From assembly GCA_025677825.1 (NCBI GenBank), contig JAIXMO010000016.1:186001-250000 (forward strand): a stretch of 64,000 nucleotides of DNA. The letters run 5' to 3'. The position numbers were made by a program, and so were the translations under genes. The notes under the pieces were generated by a model. That model worked only from the letters and a program-made list of their open reading frames with translations, had not been told where the DNA came from and did not search any database. Shown one piece after another: positions 59,820-64,000 of this stretch (position 1 is its first letter; each line of letters opens with the position of its first letter). The DNA is from Helicostylum pulchrum (Eukaryota; Mucoromycota; Mucoromycetes; Mucorales; Mucoraceae).

Positions 59820-62672
59820 TTAATTTATTATATCGTTAGATAGATACATCTCGTATAAAATATAGAAATCTTCAACAATAGTAGTGAAATCTTGTTCAAT
59901 TGCATCAATAGACTTCTGATAAGTCTTTTGTACATTTTTAAACGAACTTGAGGACTCGACATACGTATTCCACATACGTTTTAAATTAGCCGCCATTTGA
60001 GATCCTTCGCACATGGTTTTGTAAACACCTTCAAAAACAGATAAATTCAATGTTGATTCTGTCTTTGACGACTCTTCCTCTACTTCTAAAAGCAATAACC
60101 TGATATGACGTTTAAAACAGGCTAAACTATCAATCGTTGAAAGTATGGTATACCCAACTTCAAATTCCTCAAACGACCTTTGATAATTGGTATACTGATC
60201 TGTCATCTCCTTGTAAACCATTTGTACCTCTTCAATAACATTTATGCTTTCAGGTGACATATCGCCCAACAACAATTGCTCATTAAATAACCCAAAATAC
60301 GCATTTGATGTCAAATTTCTAAATGCTTGATTGACCAAGTCCATTATATTTCTTAGCTCACGTACGTTAGAAAAGGTTGCTTGGGGTAAGTTGAAAAAGA
60401 AATGCCCAAAACCTTCTATATCATATTCTTCAAACCCAAGGGCTTCCAATCTACGCTTTTCTTCTTCGTTAATATCCGCAACACGGGGAAAATCAGTTAC
60501 TCCGCCTTCATCTAAAAGATTGCGACGCCTCCAACGATCAACGTTCTCGTTTATTTCATTGATTTCAGATTGAGTATACGGAGGGGTATCGAGATAGGAA
60601 TCCGGGTCAGAAGGAGCATTTTCAGAAAAAGTGTTATTGGCACTATTTGAGATCATAGACACCAATTCCGAAGGAATTTGTCCTGCTTCAACGCCCGTAA
60701 CATATTCTCCAGAGGCCGCGGACATAATTTCCATATCATCACTAACCTCAGATACTGATTCATCTCGATCTGTATTTAAGGAAGTATTACTTTCGTCTTG
60801 ATGGGTACTATCACGATTTGGTGTCACTGTATGATCATTAGCTTCAGATACTGGACTTGGAGTAAAATCGGGATTAAAGACAAACGGTACATCTCGATTC
60901 AATTCAGATTCTTCATCTTGATTCGATAATGGACTAGTTGAAAGATAGACATCCGATACATCTTCATCACTTCTTAGAGGAGGATACCCATACTTGTCAA
61001 AATTAATTTGATCGTATACGGAATTGGACCTATACCGAATAGGTGGAGTAGGGGGACTAATAGGTGTTGTACCCGGCTGGATACGGAAAATAATCGCATC
61101 TGCAAAATCTCGAATGGAAGGGTTATTATGGTACAATGAAGAAACTACTACTTCACTAATTGGACTTCCTGGATTATCCGTTAATTCAACAGAATGGTGT
61201 CTTAATATCCGCATTAATTCACTTTCATCGGCTATCGCTGATCCTGCATCATCTACTAATCTTAGCAAGATATTAGATCCAGATTTTACTAAAGGCCAAG
61301 ATAGTCTACGCTCAGATCGAGCAATATTATGATTGTACGTCGTGAATTCGATTTTTTGAGAACTAGATACTTCGTTAGTTCCGGATAGAACATGACTATA
61401 GCGTATACGTTCTGGTACTTCGTCTTCACCTACATATTCCTCTTCATCTTCATGTTCTTCTTCATGGCCGTCTTCATAATGGATGTCTTGTTCATCATCT
61501 TGGGTACCTTGCTCTTCATCTCCGATATCTTGCTCTTCGTCTTGGGCGCCTTGTTCATCATCTCGGGTATCTTGTTCTTCGTCTATGGTATCGAAATAAT
61601 CGGATTCGCCTTCTTTTGGGTAGAATGTCATTGATGCATTTTCTTGATCATTAGGCGCTTCTTCTAAAACGTTAGTACCTTGTTCTTCTCTCGGAATATT
61701 TGCATCATCGTCATCACCATTATCATCGTCAATACCATTATTATCATCGTCATCATTATTATTACCATTATCGCTATCATCATCATTTTTCTCGGGAAGA
61801 TTCGTCAAAATAGTTTGAAATAATCTTATATCTTTTAAAACATTTTCTGCGTGATCTTCAAGCGTAGTCAATTGAGGATTATTTTTACCACCAAATAGCT
61901 TTCGAAATAGCTTTCGGAATCCGGGTTTCTTCATTTCTATAGGTTTCATAAACTTTTGGTTTAAAAGATTTGCGATATTTGTATCCTCGGTGGAAGTATC
62001 AATACTTAAAAGTGTATTTAAATCATACTTTGAAATAATTTCATCCGCATTAGCTGAAGTTGTTAAATGATGCAACATAAAATCACAAAGAAATAAATTG
62101 CGAGACGAACAAAGTGCGCGAAAAAATACCAAAGGAACCTCTTCTTCAAATGGATTTTTACCATCAATACTTATCTTTATACCAAAATACGTCGAGATAA
62201 GAATCGTAATTGCTTCTGCTACTACTTCGGCACCATCTTCATTTATATTATAACACAAATACCTTAACAACTCCTTTAATCTAGTATCTCTATCAACCGA
62301 AAACAATTCTACCAGGATCTTTTGTGAAAGGCTTTTTATGGTTTGTTGTTGAAAGAATGGAGTTGTTTGATTGTCTTTGAGACATGACAATGGGCGAAAT
62401 CTGTTAAGATATATCCACATTTGAAGCTCGTCAAGGTATATTTCAAATATATTAGCTGCTCCTACTCGATCAAATATAAACTTGTCGGGGATTTCTACAA
62501 AATCGTATGCTATCATTTCAGGTAGCCCAGGATTTTCAAACATTTCAGGAACAGGTAAAGGCGCATTACTGCGACAATTTGATATTATAATAAGCCGACA
62601 AGAAATGTATAAACAAATCCAAATTATCCAAATTACCCAAAGCTCTGAAACAAAAAATGCAGTGAGAATCAT
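59820..62672 (-). CDS. Long intronless acidic protein, unknown function
   Basis: A single frame of 950 codons, the longest in the window and without introns. A hydrophobic segment at residues 4-32 (VIWIIWICLYISCRLIIISN) could be a signal anchor; a start at an internal Met near residue 44 would remove it. Residues 45-250 are helical and folded (FIFDRVGAANIFEIYLDELQ). Residues 290-410 are very acidic, with repeats of DEEQGTQDDEQDI type. Residues 410-700 are Ser/Pro/Asp-rich and unstructured (ISPPTPPIRYRS). The C-terminal 250 residues are helical, possibly coiled coil (VQKTYQKSIDAIEQDFTTIV). No domain was recognised. Lineage-specific gene is the simplest reading. Confidence 0.65.
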   Translation of the reverse strand: MILTAFFVSELWVIWIIWICLYISCRLIIISNCRSNAPLPVPEMFENPGLPEMIAYDFVEIPDKFIFDRVGAANIFEIYLDELQMWIYLNRFRPLSCLKDNQTTPFFQQQTIKSLSQKILVELFSVDRDTRLKELLRYLCYNINEDGAEVVAEAITILISTYFGIKISIDGKNPFEEEVPLVFFRALCSSRNLFLCDFMLHHLTTSANADEIISKYDLNTLLSIDTSTEDTNIANLLNQKFMKPIEMKKPGFRKLFRKLFGGKNNPQLTTLEDHAENVLKDIRLFQTILTNLPEKNDDDSDNGNNNDDDDNNGIDDDNGDDDDANIPREEQGTNVLEEAPNDQENASMTFYPKEGESDYFDTIDEEQDTRDDEQGAQDEEQDIGDEEQGTQDDEQDIHYEDGHEEEHEDEEEYVGEDEVPERIRYSHVLSGTNEVSSSQKIEFTTYNHNIARSERRLSWPLVKSGSNILLRLVDDAGSAIADESELMRILRHHSVELTDNPGSPISEVVVSSLYHNNPSIRDFADAIIFRIQPGTTPISPPTPPIRYRSNSVYDQINFDKYGYPPLRSDEDVSDVYLSTSPLSNQDEESELNRDVPFVFNPDFTPSPVSEANDHTVTPNRDSTHQDESNTSLNTDRDESVSEVSDDMEIMSAASGEYVTGVEAGQIPSELVSMISNSANNTFSENAPSDPDSYLDTPPYTQSEINEINENVDRWRRRNLLDEGGVTDFPRVADINEEEKRRLEALGFEEYDIEGFGHFFFNLPQATFSNVRELRNIMDLVNQAFRNLTSNAYFGLFNEQLLLGDMSPESINVIEEVQMVYKEMTDQYTNYQRSFEEFEVGYTILSTIDSLACFKRHIRLLLLEVEEESSKTESTLNLSVFEGVYKTMCEGSQMAANLKRMWNTYVESSSSFKNVQKTYQKSIDAIEQDFTTIVEDFYILYEMYLSNDIIN

Positions 62673-64000
62673 TGATAACTATAATACCTTATTACGCAAG
62701 AAAAAAAGGACACTCTTTTTATACTTGATGATAACTATGAGGGCCAACTTATTATTATTAGTCGTATTCACCTATCACAAAGAAAAAAAAACAATGCCTT
62801 TTGGTTACTTTCATCTAAAATATGCTTCATTATACTCTTCTTATTAAATTACAATACCCCTATCTTTCTTTTCCTGTAATAATTAATGTCCAATTTCTTT
62901 ATAGTCATTAATATGCCCTATTGCCTTTTCGACATCGTTTCTTTTGTCCTTTACCAACCGAAGTACTAATATCCAAATTATTTTTATCCAGTAGCATCGT
63001 ATGCAATAAATACCGTTGGCATCTTTTGCTTAAATTGATCTATATAACTAACATAGTACATACAAGGACCCCACTACTTCTGGTTCACGCGTATAACTGA
63101 GCAGGATACAAAGGGTATTTTAATGGTTTAGCAGCTATCATATTCGAATGTGTTATGACTGATTCTGTAGGTTTATCCACGTAACATAGTTCAAGGCCCT
63201 CATTCTTCTCAAGTTTTTTCATTAGCATTTTTGCTTTTTCCTCGGTGTACGGTTCGTCGAAAAAAAACATTTAAAGAGCTTTCTTCTTTGTAATAGTAAT
63301 CGACATTCTAGTTTTTTTTTTAAAAAAAAGTGACCACCCATAAAAATATGCCTGTCGCATACACTAATGCCTGTCGCATAAAGTGATGTCGGGGGAAAAA
63401 TAGCCTACGTTTATTTTTTACTTTATCTCACCCTCTGACGATTTCGACTCTTTATCACTCAGATGGTCAGACTACTAAAGGGACGAAGCAAATGCCAGCC
63501 GTAGATCTTTTTTTTTTTTGAAGCAGGCATCTTTTTATGTGACAAAGTGCCAGGCTGTTTCTTTTTTACTACGCTAATAGATAACTAGAGGATAAAATTC
63601 AATTTTTACAGAGAATTCTATCTACTAGGCATGTAGTCTGATTATGCGTGCTCAGGGCTTCTAGAAGGAGTTTATGTTTATTTGTTTGTACGGAAACTAA
63701 AACATTTCAAAATTTAGGTTTTCTTAATAACCAATGAGAATTTAACAGTGCATATGTAAAATGTAGTACCCTCCCCCCTCCTCTCTTTTTTTTTCTGTAG
63801 AAAGTGATAAACACTCTTTTATAAATTGGTTTAAAGACTTTTGAATACTTATCCACATAACTACATGCATGTGCGACACAGATGGAGTTTAATACTTGTT
63901 TCTATAAACCATTTACTGGTATATGGCCGTTGTGGTTAGAATTAAAAAACAGCAATACATGTTTATTTGAATAATGGTTTCGGGGAATTGATATGATGCT
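62673..64000. other. Right-end intergenic region
   Basis: About 1.3 kb to the window edge. Apart from the small frame at 63085-63270, nothing coding was recognised. ATGCCTGTCGCATA occurs twice in succession (about 63349-63363 and 63368-63382), a short direct repeat. TTTATCCAC boxes recur at about 63172, 63848 and 56296, of unknown meaning. Confidence 0.35.
63085..63270 (-). CDS. Hypothetical short ORF, possible gene end
   Basis: 61 codons read MFFFDEPYTEEKAKMLMKKL then EKNEGLELCYVDKPTESVIT and end YPLYPAQLYA. Composition is strongly protein-like. In the same frame just upstream lies MSITITKKKAL followed by TAA, so the current ORF may be the end of a longer, broken gene. No family recognised. 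Confidence 0.35.
   Translation of the reverse strand: MFFFDEPYTEEKAKMLMKKLEKNEGLELCYVDKPTESVITHSNMIAAKPLKYPLYPAQLYA

Noticed and set aside
61392..61634. Hydrophobic plus-strand ORF opposite the acidic repeats
   Set aside because: Antisense of Asp/Glu/Gln codons always reads as Leu/Ile/Phe/Val; the minus-strand frame of 950 codons is the better gene.

Overview
The window looks like nuclear DNA of an early-diverging filamentous fungus, most likely Mucoromycota and probably Mucorales. It is AT-rich with long homopolymer runs. Genes carry many short introns (about 50-95 bp) with GTA/GTG donors, TACTAAC-like branch points and TAG/CAG acceptors. The gene set fits: an Hsp70/HSPA12-like family, MHYT and PAQR membrane proteins, a chitin synthase and a kinesin-6. 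No operons, tRNA or rRNA genes, CRISPR arrays or intact transposons were seen. Exon models were built by eye; the codon phase closes for most multi-exon genes, which is the main internal support.

Layout. 0-6.7 kb: tail of an unknown gene, a small four-helix membrane protein, TFIIS, an Asp/His-rich secreted protein (minus), a long imperfect hairpin and an armadillo-repeat SmgGDS-like protein. 7.2-9.8 kb: a tandem array of small secreted cysteine-rich proteins (minus), two intact copies around a 5'-truncated pseudogene. 10.5-11.1 kb: a decayed coding relic. 12.3-18.1 kb: chitin synthase and a PAQR receptor-like protein. 18.5-19.9 kb: an unrecognised intronless gene. 19.9-26.8 kb: a gene desert with decayed fragments, including part of a third Hsp70-like copy. 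26.8-30.1 kb: an MHYT membrane protein. 31.5-35.3 kb: a GST-like gene and its duplicate pseudogene, the two sharing a 520-bp identical block. 36.5-39.2 kb: MOB2-like and MIT-domain genes, convergent. 41.9-49.9 kb: a head-to-head Hsp70-like pair, one copy intact (1,091 aa, 8 exons) and one broken. 51.4-55.9 kb: a short basic ORF and a kinesin-6. 58.2-59.4 kb: a C2H2 zinc-finger pseudogene. 59.8-62.7 kb: a 950-aa intronless acidic ORF of unknown function.

The housekeeping and growth genes (TFIIS, chitin synthase, MOB2, kinesin-6, SmgGDS-like) are unrelated neighbours. MOB2, kinesin-6 and chitin synthase all belong to polarised growth and cytokinesis, but their spacing here suggests no co-regulation. 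The most distinctive signal is repeated local duplication followed by decay, seen in the secreted array, the GST pair, the Hsp70-like trio and the zinc-finger relic. In both Hsp70-like copies the phosphate-1 loop has a His where canonical Hsp70s have the conserved Asp, suggesting a divergent, possibly non-ATPase clade.
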